DNA of 46,798 nt from DAOVFN01 sp964484305. GTDB taxonomy: Archaea > Aenigmatarchaeota > Aenigmatarchaeia > QMZP01. Shown here one piece after another: positions 6,620-15,632 of the stretch; the first letter of the stretch is position 1, and each line of letters starts with the position of its first letter. The stretch is taken from NCBI GenBank assembly GCA_964484305.1, contig CAZAEI010000006.1, positions 1 through 46,798 of the forward strand. The letters are read 5' to 3'. Both the position numbers and the translations under genes were made by a program. The notes under the pieces are model-generated. The model searched no databases. It saw only the letters and a list, made by a program, of their open reading frames with translations, and was not told where the DNA came from.

Positions 6620-8314
6620 CTATTTCCTGGGCACAGGGGGCTCTGGCTTCCTGGGTTTCCTGGCCGCCCTTCTTGTCTCCCTCTCGCTCTTCCTGGCCTT
6701 TCTGGCCCTCTCCCTGGTGAAGGGGGTCTTGTTGTGCCTGACCCAGTCCATCACGGTCTTGGGGTCCTTGTAGTAGAGGTTGACGAGCCTGCACACATCC
6801 CTGTAGTGGACAATGCCGTGGCCCTGCATCCATTCCAGGACCTGCCTGCGCCTCTGGAGCTCCTCGCTTATCATGCCGTAGCCAAGGCCCTCCTCAAAGG
6901 ATATCTTCTTGAGCACCTCGGAGTCCTGGACGCTGCTCCTGAATTCGTCTGCAGAGGCTATCCAGGAGAAGGTCTCCTTGGTGTGCGGGCGCCCTGTCCG
7001 GTAGTCCACTGACTGTATCTCGACTATCTCCTTGACCCTCCTGGCGGATTTCCCCTTCTCCCTGGCATTGGTCATCACTATCAGGACATCCAGGGCCTCG
7101 ATGAGGCTGGAGGATAGCTCTATGGGGGGTGTCTCGAGCCTCTTCATCACATCCTCAACAGAGCCGGCGTGTATCGTGCCCAGGGAGGCATGGCCTGACG
7201 CCATGCCCTGAAACATCACATAGGCCTCCTTGCCCCTAACCTCCCCAATCACCACATAGGATGGGTTCTGTCTGAAGGATTCCCTCAGAAGGTCGAAGAG
7301 GCTTACCTCACCGTATCGCTTTCCCCCTGACTCCGGTATCCCGAACCCTGTCCTGGAAACCGAGGGTATCCAGTTCTCGTGGGTGAGGTTCAGCTCTCGG
7401 GTATCCTCTATCGATATTATCTTGTTCTCGGGCGGTATGAACATGCTCACGGCATTGAGGAACGTGGTCTTGCCTGTGGATACCCCGCCGCATATCAGCA
7501 TCGAGACATTGTACTGGGTGAGTATCCACAGGTAGGCCATTATGTCCGGGGACGCTGTGCCGAGGCTTATGAGGTCTATTGGAGAGTAGGGATTGCTTCT
7601 GAACTTCCTTATCGAGAAGGTGGGTCCCCTGGTTGTCACGTCCTTGGCAAGTGATGCCTGCACCCTGGAGCCGTCAGGCAGGCTGCCGTCAAGGAGCGGG
7701 GATGCATATGAGATGTATCTACCGCACCGCTCGGATATCTTCACCACGAAATCAGAGAGGTACTCGGGGTTGCGGTAGATCAAGTTGGTCTCGACAGAGC
7801 CGAACCTCCTGTGGACTATGTAAACAGGCGTGTTAAGGCCGTTGCAGCTGATGTCCTCTATATAGGGGTCGTGCATCATGGGCTCTATCTCATTGAGGCC
7901 CACGAAATCCCTTACTATGTAGTACATTACCCTGCCATAGCTCTCCCCCTTCAGGGAGATGCCCAGGTCATCCAGGACAGGGGCTATCTTCTGCTGGAGG
8001 TAGTAGATGGCGCCGCTGTCCTTCTTTGCCGCTGTGAGCTTTACGTCTATGACCTCCCTGAGGGCCTCCTCTATACTCGCTGTCTTGGAGAGCTCATCCC
8101 TGGTCAGCCTCGGTTCTATAATGCTGTAGAGCAGTCCCTTGCTTTTGGGGGACCACCTTATCTCGGCGTAGGCATATGGGAGCAGGAGGGGATAGCGAAC
8201 CCTGATCCTGGTCGGGCTGTCAAAATGCGGAATCGCCACGAAGTGTTTGGGCTCCCTGAACTCGAATCTTGGGTATGTTCCCAGGGGCCCTCCGAACAGG
8301 CCTTTCTTGGGCAT
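6620..8314 (-). CDS. TadA/FlaI-family type II/IV secretion ATPase
   Basis: A 564-residue hexameric-type secretion ATPase. The N-terminal domain (to ~residue 220) leads to a RecA-like domain with Walker A GGVSTGKTTF (about 275), an Asp box (IISIEDTREL), a Walker B-type region (PSYVVIGEVRGKEAYVMFQG) and a His box (GHASLGTIHA). The last ~25 residues are a Lys/Arg-rich tail. It would power pilus or archaellum assembly together with a platform such as the protein at 5343. It is the last gene of a minus-strand set: GTPase fusion, roadblock, KaiC-like, TadA. A 47-bp gap separates it from the KaiC-like gene. Confidence 0.92.
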   Translation of the reverse strand: MPKKGLFGGPLGTYPRFEFREPKHFVAIPHFDSPTRIRVRYPLLLPYAYAEIRWSPKSKGLLYSIIEPRLTRDELSKTASIEEALREVIDVKLTAAKKDSGAIYYLQQKIAPVLDDLGISLKGESYGRVMYYIVRDFVGLNEIEPMMHDPYIEDISCNGLNTPVYIVHRRFGSVETNLIYRNPEYLSDFVVKISERCGRYISYASPLLDGSLPDGSRVQASLAKDVTTRGPTFSIRKFRSNPYSPIDLISLGTASPDIMAYLWILTQYNVSMLICGGVSTGKTTFLNAVSMFIPPENKIISIEDTRELNLTHENWIPSVSRTGFGIPESGGKRYGEVSLFDLLRESFRQNPSYVVIGEVRGKEAYVMFQGMASGHASLGTIHAGSVEDVMKRLETPPIELSSSLIEALDVLIVMTNAREKGKSARRVKEIVEIQSVDYRTGRPHTKETFSWIASADEFRSSVQDSEVLKKISFEEGLGYGMISEELQRRRQVLEWMQGHGIVHYRDVCRLVNLYYKDPKTVMDWVRHNKTPFTRERARKARKSERETRRAARKPRKPEPPVPRK

Positions 8315-8361
8315 ATTTATAATTGTCCTAGGGGGTTAAAATTAGTTCAAGCCAGCTTTAT

Positions 8362-9051
8362 CTATCCCTTGATGAAGGCCTCCTCGTCCGGATAGACGGT
8401 TATTCCCTTCTTTGTTATGTTATAGGGATGGAGCTTCTCTGAATGGGATGAGCCCCTCACCTTCCATACCTGGACTGCCCTGGAGAAGGTTGACTGCATC
8501 CTTTCATAATAGAGGACTACCACGCTGTCGGCCACGAACTCCTCTACGCCGTATCTTGAGAGCCCTGCTGTCCCGGGGACAATCTCGCTGACCATGAGCG
8601 AGGTGCAGTTGAGCTTCCTCAGTATCATGGAAAGGTCGAATATCATCTTTCTCAGCTCTGACTCGTCCTTTACGTGAAGGCCAAGGGCTGATATGGAATC
8701 CACCACGACCCTGGTGGCCTTTATCTCCCTTATGTTCGACTCCAGGATGTCAAAGACATCCTCGATGTGATAGGGGTCGTACCTGATGAAGGAGAACCGT
8801 CCTGTCTTTTCAAGGGAGCTGAAGTCCCATCCGAACTCCCTGACGTTCTCCTTTATGGATTCAGCAGGCTCCTCAAAAGAGAGGTAGACCCCCTTCTCAT
8901 TGAACCTCTTTATCCCCTCGTGCATGAACTGGCAGCAGAATGTGGTCTTTCCGGTGCCGCTCGTGCCTGTTATCAGGGCCAGCTGTGTCTCTGGTATGCC
9001 CCCTCCCAGTATCTTGTCCATCCCTGGTATGCCCGTCTTGATTCTCTCCAT
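8362..9051 (-). CDS. KaiC/FlaH-like single-domain RecA-fold ATPase
   Basis: A 229-residue single-domain KaiC-family protein. It starts MERIKTGIPGMDKILGGGIP, carries Walker A GTSGTGKTTF (about residue 29-38) and has a Walker B-like strand RVVVDSISAL (~115). FlaH, the KaiC-like partner of FlaI in archaella, has the same size and neighbourhood, so a FlaH-like role with the adjacent TadA is reasonable; other KaiC-like proteins are signalling ATPases. The start at 9051 is chosen because family similarity begins at MERIKTG. The upstream gap to the roadblock gene is 65 bp. Confidence 0.85.
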   Translation of the reverse strand: MERIKTGIPGMDKILGGGIPETQLALITGTSGTGKTTFCCQFMHEGIKRFNEKGVYLSFEEPAESIKENVREFGWDFSSLEKTGRFSFIRYDPYHIEDVFDILESNIREIKATRVVVDSISALGLHVKDESELRKMIFDLSMILRKLNCTSLMVSEIVPGTAGLSRYGVEEFVADSVVVLYYERMQSTFSRAVQVWKVRGSSHSEKLHPYNITKKGITVYPDEEAFIKG

Positions 9052-9116
9052 GAAACCACAGTACAATTAAATATTGTCGTCCTGGGTTAAAAATAGCTTC
9101 CAGGAACCCTGTGGTG

Positions 9117-9485
9117 CTAACCTATAACAACGGATATCTTCTTGCTCGAGCGCTCCATGTTCATGAGAACGAGACCCATGTTGGCCTTGGGCTTGATAAG
9201 GGCTGTGAATATGGCATCAGCGCCCGCGCCTACGGATATGAGCTTGCCGCTGACTGACTCCACTACAACCTGGCTGAGTTCTCCTATGCTTAGCTCCCTG
9301 CTGGCTGTCTCCCCTGTTCCCACTATGGCAGCGGCCATGGCGGCAACTGCCTTGGAGTTGACCTCCTTGGGGAGGCTGGATATTATCATGAGCCCGTCAC
9401 GCCTTACCACTGCAGAGCCTATCACGTTTCCTATTGACTCGAAGTCATCCAGAATTTTCTTCAAATCCTCTTCCTTTGTTGCCAT
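9117..9485 (-). CDS. Roadblock/LC7-domain protein
   Basis: A 122-residue protein with the roadblock/longin-like layout: an N-terminal helix (EDLKKILDDFESI), a strand GSAVVRRDGLMIISSLP, an alanine-rich helix (AVAAMAAAIVGTGETASREL) and final strands. Roadblock proteins are partners or activators of small Ras-like GTPases; MglB in bacteria is the model, regulating the GTPase MglA at the cell pole. AAGGAGGT precedes the ATG at 9485 by four bases, which fixes the start. The gene lies 17 bp downstream of the GTPase fusion gene. Confidence 0.9.
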   Translation of the reverse strand: MATKEEDLKKILDDFESIGNVIGSAVVRRDGLMIISSLPKEVNSKAVAAMAAAIVGTGETASRELSIGELSQVVVESVSGKLISVGAGADAIFTALIKPKANMGLVLMNMERSSKKISVVIG

Positions 9486-9502
9486 ATTATACCTCCTTGA
9501 AT

Positions 9503-10666
9503 TCAGTACCATTTCTGTCTCTTGAGCACCTCATCGAACAGCCTCTCAAGGGCCTCATCCATGCCCTTCTTCTTTGGGGCAACCGTTCCCACTGACGGGA
9601 ACCCCAGCCTCTTCTCAATATTCTTTGGCGACAGCGCCCCCTTCAAATCCTGCTTGTTCGCGAGTATAACAACCGGTATGCCCTTGGCCTTTATCTTTGC
9701 AAGCATCTGCTTTGCCCGCTTGAATGTCTCAGGTTTGGTGGAGTCAACAACAAGTAATATGCCAAGCATGCTCTTGGATAGCATATTCAGTATCCAGTCA
9801 AACCTCTCCTGGCCGGGTGTGCCGAAGAGGTCGACTGCCATGCCCCCTCTCTCGACCCAGCCGTGGTCCAGGGAGATGGTGGTTCCCATCCTGTCAATGC
9901 TCACGGGCCTCTGGGACAGGGCCCTTATTGTGGATGATTTTCCTGCATGGAACGGCCCTGTGACCAGGATCTTTGGTATGTACATGGAAATGCCTGATTC
10001 TGTTATCTCAAAGGGTATTGCAAACCTTGTCTTGGGCTTGTGGACGTATATCTGCTTGAGCACCATGCCCTTTCTGTCAAAGGCCTTGAGCCAGAGCACA
10101 TAGTCAAAGCACTTGGCAAAGGCCTGGATGTTGCTAGGCTTGAATCCTATGTTGACAAGGAGGTAGTAGGATATGGTGCGCGTGTCCTTGATTATGCCTT
10201 GTGTCTCCCTGACGAACCTCTCCACATCTGACCAGTGGCCTATCCAGAAGTCCAGGGAATCGAATATTGCGGTCGTTCCATAGGCCTTTCTCCTCCTGAG
10301 GGCCTTCTCAAAGACCTCCTGGGACGCCTTTATGTAGGGCTTCACATTGATTGTCTTCTCGCTTATCTGGAATTCCTCCTTGCTCTTCTGGCCCAGGCTG
10401 TAGGATATCCCGTCTATAAAAGAGACCTTGTCCTTGAAGCCCTCCCATCCTGTGATGTTCTGCTTTATGTAGTCAGGTATCTTGTTGTTGATGAAGTAGA
10501 TGCCGTTGTCCCCTTCCTTGAGCCTGCCCGCCATGATGCTTATGCCGAACATGGCCTTGTCTATAAGCATATCGGATATTATGAGCACCCTGGAGCCGAG
10601 CTCAATGCCGCCCTTGAAGAATTCATCGAGCTTGGGTATGGTGGTCGGGACTTTCATGAGACTCAT
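9503..10666 (-). CDS. KaiC-like domain fused to an Arf/Ras-like small GTPase
   Basis: A 387-residue two-domain protein. Residues ~1-215 resemble a KaiC/FlaH fold (TTIPKLDEFFKGGIELGSRV), but the P-loop position reads SDMLIDKAMF and lacks GKT, so this half probably does not hydrolyse ATP. Residues ~220-387 are a small GTPase with G1 GPFHAGKSS, G3 DLFGTPGQERF and G4 NKQD. The start at 10666 fits an ATTATTTAAGC TATA box ~26 bp upstream and no ribosome-binding site. The neighbours (roadblock, KaiC-like, TadA) suggest that it controls the secretion or filament motor as MglA does in gliding bacteria; that role is inferred. Confidence 0.88.
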   Translation of the reverse strand: MSLMKVPTTIPKLDEFFKGGIELGSRVLIISDMLIDKAMFGISIMAGRLKEGDNGIYFINNKIPDYIKQNITGWEGFKDKVSFIDGISYSLGQKSKEEFQISEKTINVKPYIKASQEVFEKALRRRKAYGTTAIFDSLDFWIGHWSDVERFVRETQGIIKDTRTISYYLLVNIGFKPSNIQAFAKCFDYVLWLKAFDRKGMVLKQIYVHKPKTRFAIPFEITESGISMYIPKILVTGPFHAGKSSTIRALSQRPVSIDRMGTTISLDHGWVERGGMAVDLFGTPGQERFDWILNMLSKSMLGILLVVDSTKPETFKRAKQMLAKIKAKGIPVVILANKQDLKGALSPKNIEKRLGFPSVGTVAPKKKGMDEALERLFDEVLKRQKWY

Positions 10667-10846
10667 TAATAATTGTATGGGCTGCTTAAATAATTTGAGT
10701 TCTGTGGGAGCGTGGAATTGGCTTTTTATGATGGAGCTGGATACAGCCAGACCCCTCCTGGGACAGACCGAACGGATATGCAAAAGAATAAATAGGGGGA
10801 CATTACAATAATATTAACTGTTTGAATTCTTTTCAAGGTGCTGCAA

Positions 10847-11050
10847 ATGGTAAAGATTGACCACAAGTTTCCAAACGTTGACAAGGGAAAGTGCACAGGA
10901 TGCGGCACATGTGTCTCTGTCTGCCCGCAGAACGTCTTTGAACTCAAGGATGGAAAGTCGCACGTTGCCAGGCCCGAGGACTGTGTTGAATGCATGTCAT
11001 GTGTTGAGAACTGTCCCGTCCAGGTAATAAAACTCGTGGAGCCCAAGTAA
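10847..11050 (+). CDS. 2[4Fe-4S] ferredoxin
   Basis: A 67-residue protein with two CxxCxxCxxxCP-type clusters: CTGCGTCVSVCP (residues ~17-28) and CVECMSCVENCP (~47-58). It should carry low-potential electrons, for example to the radical SAM enzyme or ferredoxin-dependent oxidoreductases elsewhere. The ATG at 10847 is preferred over the GTG at 10838 because AAGGTG lies seven bases before it. An upstream AATAATATTAAC could be the promoter. It stands alone between the GTPase operon (divergent) and the glycosyltransferase. Confidence 0.93.
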   Translation: MVKIDHKFPNVDKGKCTGCGTCVSVCPQNVFELKDGKSHVARPEDCVECMSCVENCPVQVIKLVEPK

Positions 11051-11179
11051 GGGTTCTGCCGGCCTGAAGGGACGGTGCCACCTACAGGCATCACAGAGCG
11101 CCCAGGGGCTACAGTGCCTGCTGCTTGATGCACTCGACCCGGAGGATATAGTTGAGTTCTTCGACCCCGGTAGGGTTCA

Positions 11180-12392
11180 TCAAGATGTTGAGTGGTTTAT
11201 ATAGTGATTGAATATCCTTATGTAATCGAGCATATTGCGTGTTATCAGAAAGTTCTTGACAACATGTTCTTTACCGTTTTTTCCGAGCCTTTCCCTTAGC
11301 TCATCACTCTCGATTAACTGTATGCATCTCTTTGCCCCTTCACTTGTGCTGTTAACCAAGAAACCGGTTCTGTTGTTAATTACCTGGAGGGGTATCCCGC
11401 CCCTGTTCATTGCAACAACGGGCGTTTCCTTGTAGAGTGCCTCGGTAACCGTTATTCCAAAACCTTCCCTTATGGAATTCTGTATGATAGCATGGGAATG
11501 CCTCTGAAGGGCATTGACAAGCATGTCGGCCCTCTTTGCTATTACATGTATGTCTTTGTTGCCTGATACCCTTTTCATAATCTTGTTGTACATCAGGGAC
11601 CCCTCGGGGTCATCAGTTGCCATGTCCCCTATCAAGACAAGCTGGCAGTCAAGCCTCTGCTTTACGAGCTCGAATATCTTTACCACACCAAGCGGATTCT
11701 TCCACTTGTCAAATCCGGATACCTGGCAGAGTATAGGCTTATGAAGGTCAATGCCATTATTTGAGAGGAGCCGCCTGCTTACTTTCTGGGAGATTCGTAT
11801 GTTCTTCAGGTTTAGGGGGTCTATGGAGGGAGAGACCACAAACTGGGGTATTCTTAATTCTCTTTGCCTGTATTTTTCCATGGATACTATCATTCCGTCA
11901 TATCTTTTCATAAAGGGTCTGAGAAAATTCCACACAGCTTTATCGTGGTGGGTGATATCGATGTGGCACCTCCATAACCATGGCTGTTTTTTGGGATAGT
12001 ATCTCACCATGGCAAGTGGCTGGGGATCATGTATTACAATAAGATCGTGTTTATGAAGATGGTTCATGATGGAATTTCGCTCTATCTCCTGAAGATAAAT
12101 CCTTTTTGATGATTCCGGAAGTCTTACCTTCTCTCCTTGCAGTGCATTGTGGAATTTTTTGGTGGTGGTAAAGAAGGTGTGGGTTCCCTTGAGGAGCCTC
12201 CATCCCACGAGGATATCAAGTTCATTGAAAAGTATCACCATAGAGTTCAGTATTTCTGAGACTCCTCCCCCTGCAGATGTGGAATTGACATGCGTTATAT
12301 GCCTTCCCTCGAGGGGCTCGGCCTCCCCCCCTTATCTTCTCTATCGTCTCCTTGCTCACTATCCTTGCATAGTCCCTGAGTTTTGGTATCAT
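11180..12392 (-). pseudogene. treT: TreT-like trehalose glycosyltransferase (GT4), frameshifted in a G7 run
   Basis: Two frames form one ~400-residue GT4 protein resembling trehalose glycosyltransferring synthase. The N-terminal part starts at 12392 (MIPKLRDYARIVSKETIEKI). After a run of seven G on the coding strand (12325-12331) the frame must move by one to continue EAEPLEGRHITHVNSTSAGG, which reads on to the long open frame. GT4 signatures follow: KWKNPLGVVKIFEL and the nucleotide-sugar site REGFGITVTEALYKETPVVA. TreT makes trehalose from NDP-glucose and glucose. Deleting one G restores the gene, so sequencing error, phase variation and real inactivation are all possible. A trehalase gene lies 9 kb away. 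Confidence 0.8.
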
Positions 12393-12450
12393 TATATTTA
12401 TTGGGGGTGATTTTTAATAAAGGATTTAATCACAGGAAACAACTATATCT

Positions 12451-13278
12451 ATGCACAGGGGTCTCGCTGTGTTCTGCTTGGCATTCCTGCTCTCTGCCAG
12501 CCTGGCCTCCGCCCACACCCCACAGGAACTCAGCCCCGTGGAGAGGGAACTCGAGACCGGAATACTTGGAGGCTTGGGGGATGGAGCAGGCCCCCTGGGA
12601 ATCCCACTTCTCTTCCTCCTAGCCCTTGGCCTGGGCATGCTGCACAGCCTTGCCCCAGGGCACGGCAAGGCCCTGATAGCTTCATATCTGGTGGGCCACA
12701 GGGCAACCTACAGGAACGCCCTTCTCCTGGGTTTTTCAACGGCGGTAACCCATGTGGCTGATGTATTCGTAATACTTGCGCTCTCGGCCTTCTTCATGGA
12801 GACCTTTCCCCAGGTCTTTGTCTCCAGCATGCTACAGCTCATGGGCATAATCCTGATACTGGGCTTCTCGCTCTGGGGGCTTGCTAGGGCCTCCCTCGGC
12901 CTGAAGGCCGGCGGGAGCGCCCACTCAGTAGAATCTGCTCATCACCACAGCCACAGGGGCGGCTCAAGGCAGGCCGTGGGGTTCGGGATAATAACCGGCC
13001 TGGCTCCCTGTCCCCTTGCCTGGGTTATATTCTTTGCAGCCCTGTCAATGGGAAGGCTCCTCCTGGGGGCCATTCTTCTTGTTATATTCAGCCTGGGCCT
13101 CTCCCTATCCATAATAGCCATGGCCTCGCTCTTTGTGAAGTTCAAGAAGAGGTTTGGCCTGGGAGAGGGGTATGCGAGGTATCTCCCCTTGGTGAGCTAT
13201 ATCCTCGTGCTGGCCCTCGGAATCTATATGGCTTTGGCCTTCTATGGCAGCGCGGGGTTTTCCTTCAGGATGATCTAG
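12451..13278 (+). CDS. NicO/RcnA-family nickel-cobalt transporter
   Basis: A 275-residue membrane protein. It has a signal-like N-terminal helix (residues 1-21), then about six transmembrane segments. Family motifs are HSLAPGHGK (about 66-74) and HVADV (~100), and a His-rich cytoplasmic loop HHHSH (~156-160) is typical of metal efflux or uptake proteins of the NicO family. Direction of transport cannot be read. It is divergent from the glycosyltransferase (58 bp apart), with TTTTTAATAAAGG as a possible promoter. Confidence 0.88.
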   Translation: MHRGLAVFCLAFLLSASLASAHTPQELSPVERELETGILGGLGDGAGPLGIPLLFLLALGLGMLHSLAPGHGKALIASYLVGHRATYRNALLLGFSTAVTHVADVFVILALSAFFMETFPQVFVSSMLQLMGIILILGFSLWGLARASLGLKAGGSAHSVESAHHHSHRGGSRQAVGFGIITGLAPCPLAWVIFFAALSMGRLLLGAILLVIFSLGLSLSIIAMASLFVKFKKRFGLGEGYARYLPLVSYILVLALGIYMALAFYGSAGFSFRMI

Positions 13279-13425
13279 AAATCAGGACTTCTCTTCCACA
13301 AGGACAGCGTTTGAGACCCCTTACTGGGCTGGCCGCGAGCTGTTTTCTGCCTGCGGGATTACTTGCTCGACCACGCTAATAAAGGACGATGTCGGAGGTG
13401 GGTTGAGAGGGTATCGGTGGGGGAT

Positions 13426-13446
13426 TGAATCTATCTGGTAGATTCA
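13426..13446 (+). terminator. Hairpin after the NicO gene
   Basis: TGAATCTA-TCTGG-TAGATTCA is a perfect 8-bp stem, 150 bp downstream of the transporter. There is no clear T-run, so a terminator role is only possible. The rest of 13279-13477 shows no gene. Confidence 0.35.
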
Positions 13447-13502
13447 AAGGCTATTCGATATATGACCCAAACTATGGTTATATTGAAAACAAAAAACATC
13501 TG

Positions 13503-14346
13503 GGGTAAGGTTATAGTTACTCCAACTAATTATAGTCTATATGCCACGATTATCGTGTCCCAAATGTGGGTATCAAAAAGGGAACTGGAAAGTTAGACGT
13601 GATAATTGTGTCTGTTCGAGATGTAAATATGAATGGAACCCAAACTCACTGCCATTAAGACTGACCAAGAAACAATGGAAACAAATACTCGAATGGTTCG
13701 TACTTAACCTGAGTTCAAACAAGATAGCTGAACGTACAGGTATCAACAAACCGAGAGTACTAAGAGCATTGATGTATGTTCGTAAGGTTATCGCAAAAGA
13801 TGTACCCAAACAGTTCTCAGGCATTGTTGAAGTTGATGAGACCTATATGGGAGGCAAGTGGAAGAACAAACCAAAGAGCATACGGAAGACAGGAACCAAG
13901 AGGGGGAGGGGAACAACAAAGCAAGCTGTGTTTGGCATCTATGCAAGAAACGGGATAGTTTGGGCAGAGTTAGTAGATGATTCCAGGGCAAAAACTTTGC
14001 AACCATTGATAACAAAACAGGTAAGGAGTGGTTCAACCGTATACTCGGATACATGGAAGGGCTATACCGGGATAGCTACCAAGGGATATGTCCACAGGAT
14101 GGTGGATCATAGCAAGGAGTATGTGAACAAGGGCGTTCATATTAATGGTTTGGAAGGTTTCTGGGGTTACCTAAAGAGACAGCTTGCGTCAAAGGGAGGG
14201 ATTAGAAGGGAGCGCTTAAGTCTGTATCTTGGCGAGTATGTGTGGAGGTACAATCACAGGAAGCTCAGAATTGACCAACAGGTTAAAAAGATTATGAACC
14301 TATTAAAAGATAGGAGGTATTAGTTGGAAGGAGTGTTACTTTACCC
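13503..14346 (+). mobile_element. IS1595-family-like insertion sequence with 8-bp target duplication
   Basis: An 844-bp element. The left end GGGTAAGGTTATAGTTACTCC and the complement of the right end (GGGTAAAGTAACACTCC) form imperfect terminal repeats. The flanks AACATCTG (13495-13502) and AACATCTG (14347-14354) are an 8-bp target duplication, the length usual for IS1595. The empty copy of the target at 30841 has a single AACATCTG, which confirms the boundaries. Confidence 0.9.
13541..14323 (+). CDS. IS1595-family-like transposase
   Basis: A 260-residue intact transposase. The N-terminal zinc ribbon (CPKCGY and CSRCKYEW, residues ~6-30) is followed by a helix-turn-helix-like region (NKIAERTGINKPRVLRAL) and a DDE catalytic core: Asp in VEVDETYMGG (~95), Asp in VYSDTWKGY (~165), and NGLEGFWGYLKR (~200) ahead of YVWRYNHR. 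This layout is typical of IS1595 and ISXO2-like elements. It probably is or recently was active, since the element retains its ends and target duplication. Confidence 0.93.
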   Translation: MPRLSCPKCGYQKGNWKVRRDNCVCSRCKYEWNPNSLPLRLTKKQWKQILEWFVLNLSSNKIAERTGINKPRVLRALMYVRKVIAKDVPKQFSGIVEVDETYMGGKWKNKPKSIRKTGTKRGRGTTKQAVFGIYARNGIVWAELVDDSRAKTLQPLITKQVRSGSTVYSDTWKGYTGIATKGYVHRMVDHSKEYVNKGVHINGLEGFWGYLKRQLASKGGIRRERLSLYLGEYVWRYNHRKLRIDQQVKKIMNLLKDRRY

Positions 14347-14455
14347 AACATCTGTTTTCAAACAGATGATGGATGCATGGTTTGTTTTCAATAGCTGTTG
14401 CCGAACCAATAAAACCCCTGACTTTAGTCAGGGGTTGCAGAGAGGCAACATTATT

Positions 14456-15526
14456 TCATATCGGTGAGCCGTATGCGTCCTCAAATGTTCCTACACCCCT
14501 GCCCAGACCCTTCAGCGTGAAAACCCTTTCTGGAGTCTTTAAGATAAAACTCTTAGGCACAACAGCGTATTCTATGTAAACCTGGGAGCCACCGCCGTTC
14601 ATGTCAAATCGTTTTACGGCATAGCTTTCAAGAATTGTTTCAAATTCTTTGTCTTTGTCATGACCCTTAACAATCCACGTTATTCCTTTTCCGTCATTTT
14701 TTTGTATTTTTAAACCGGGTTTTTTGAAATGGATGAATCTCTTGCTCTCATGGTCGTAAAAATTTACAGCCCTGCGAAGATACCTTTTCGAATCCTTGCC
14801 TGTTTTAAGGCAGAAGAATGAGAATGAAGAGCCGTTCTGGAAAACCGTCCTGCCCCAGTGGAACGGTCCGTATATCGTTGCGCCCACCACCTTCTGTAGG
14901 TGAGCCGCCCCGCTGAACCCTTTCCCAAACACACGGCCACTGGCATTCAGAAGCACATCTATCCATCCCATGCCAAACGGTGGTATCAACACACCATGGG
15001 CATACCTGTCTTCGATGCAGTTTCCCTTCCTGATTTCCAAATCAACAATGCTGCCTATTCTCAGCCTGTAGTCAGGGAAACCGCCGGCAAGGGTAATCTT
15101 ATTGTTTGAAATGCTTGTAACTATTACTTTCCTTTCTGGATGAATATCTGTGACTGTATTAGTATCTCCTAGATCATGAAGGGTCTCACCGTCGTATATC
15201 CAGCCTGCTGCAACGCCAGTGAATTTATTCTTTGTTAATTCTCCAAGCCTCATCTTGTTTCCGTTGAACAGCATCTCCTTCCCACGTTTCCTGTATATGA
15301 GCAGCATAATCTGCACAGGATTCCCCTTCTGGCTGTGCTCAAAAAATATGAACCACCAGTATTCCTTTCCCAGTGGGGGGAGTGCTTCAGCGTTGTACAT
15401 TACCCTATCGAGAATCTCGTTGTCGACATCACGTCCGTTTATGGATGCGAGTTTCTGCAGAATGGAATAAGTCTCCTTGATGTTTTTTATGTCATTCACC
15501 TTGCTTCTTATTCTATTCAATCTCAT
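14456..15526 (-). CDS. Lipocalin/CrtC-like protein, possible lipid- or terpenoid-modifying enzyme
   Basis: A 356-residue soluble, beta-rich protein. Recognisable features are GKEYWWFIFFEH (~54-65), FGMGWIDVLLNASGRVFGKG, GPFHWGRTVFQNGSSFSFFCL (~225-245) and repeated aromatic strands, recalling two-domain lipocalin-like proteins such as hydroxyneurosporene hydratase CrtC or AttH-type proteins. I cannot name a reaction. It lies downstream of the B12-radical SAM gene on the same strand (106-bp gap), so a shared hydrophobic substrate is plausible. The stop codon lies two bases from the 125-bp repeat, which may serve as its terminator. Confidence 0.6.
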   Translation of the reverse strand: MRLNRIRSKVNDIKNIKETYSILQKLASINGRDVDNEILDRVMYNAEALPPLGKEYWWFIFFEHSQKGNPVQIMLLIYRKRGKEMLFNGNKMRLGELTKNKFTGVAAGWIYDGETLHDLGDTNTVTDIHPERKVIVTSISNNKITLAGGFPDYRLRIGSIVDLEIRKGNCIEDRYAHGVLIPPFGMGWIDVLLNASGRVFGKGFSGAAHLQKVVGATIYGPFHWGRTVFQNGSSFSFFCLKTGKDSKRYLRRAVNFYDHESKRFIHFKKPGLKIQKNDGKGITWIVKGHDKDKEFETILESYAVKRFDMNGGGSQVYIEYAVVPKSFILKTPERVFTLKGLGRGVGTFEDAYGSPI

Positions 15527-15632
15527 GATTCATCCCCCACATTTCGAGATGGAGCCATTTACAAGGTTCCCGATACCCTTGATCATAATATCTGCTGAGT
15601 CTTTCATTCAATCACCAATTATGAACATAAAC

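Larger units (their letters stand above)
13478..14454. repeat. 125-bp repeat, copy 1, interrupted by the IS1595-type element
   Basis: The outer parts (13478-13502 and 14347-14454) join to a 125-bp unit that differs at two positions from the uninterrupted copy at 30841-30965. The unit has outer inverted repeats ATTGAAAACAAA/TTTGTTTTCAAT, a CATCTGTTT-AAACAGATG palindrome (the IS target) and a hairpin CCCCTGACT/AGTCAGGGG nested in GTTGCC/GGCAAC. On the minus strand the hairpin is followed by GGTTTTATT, like a terminator, and the unit abuts the stop of the gene at 14456. Confidence 0.85.

Noticed and set aside
7811..8395. Plus-strand frame of 194 codons opposite TadA
   Set aside because: Antisense shadow of the TadA gene; no ribosome-binding site, TATA box or recognisable motif.
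10726..11133. Minus-strand frame of 135 codons over the ferredoxin gene
   Set aside because: It is antisense to an unmistakable two-cluster ferredoxin and shows no motif of its own.
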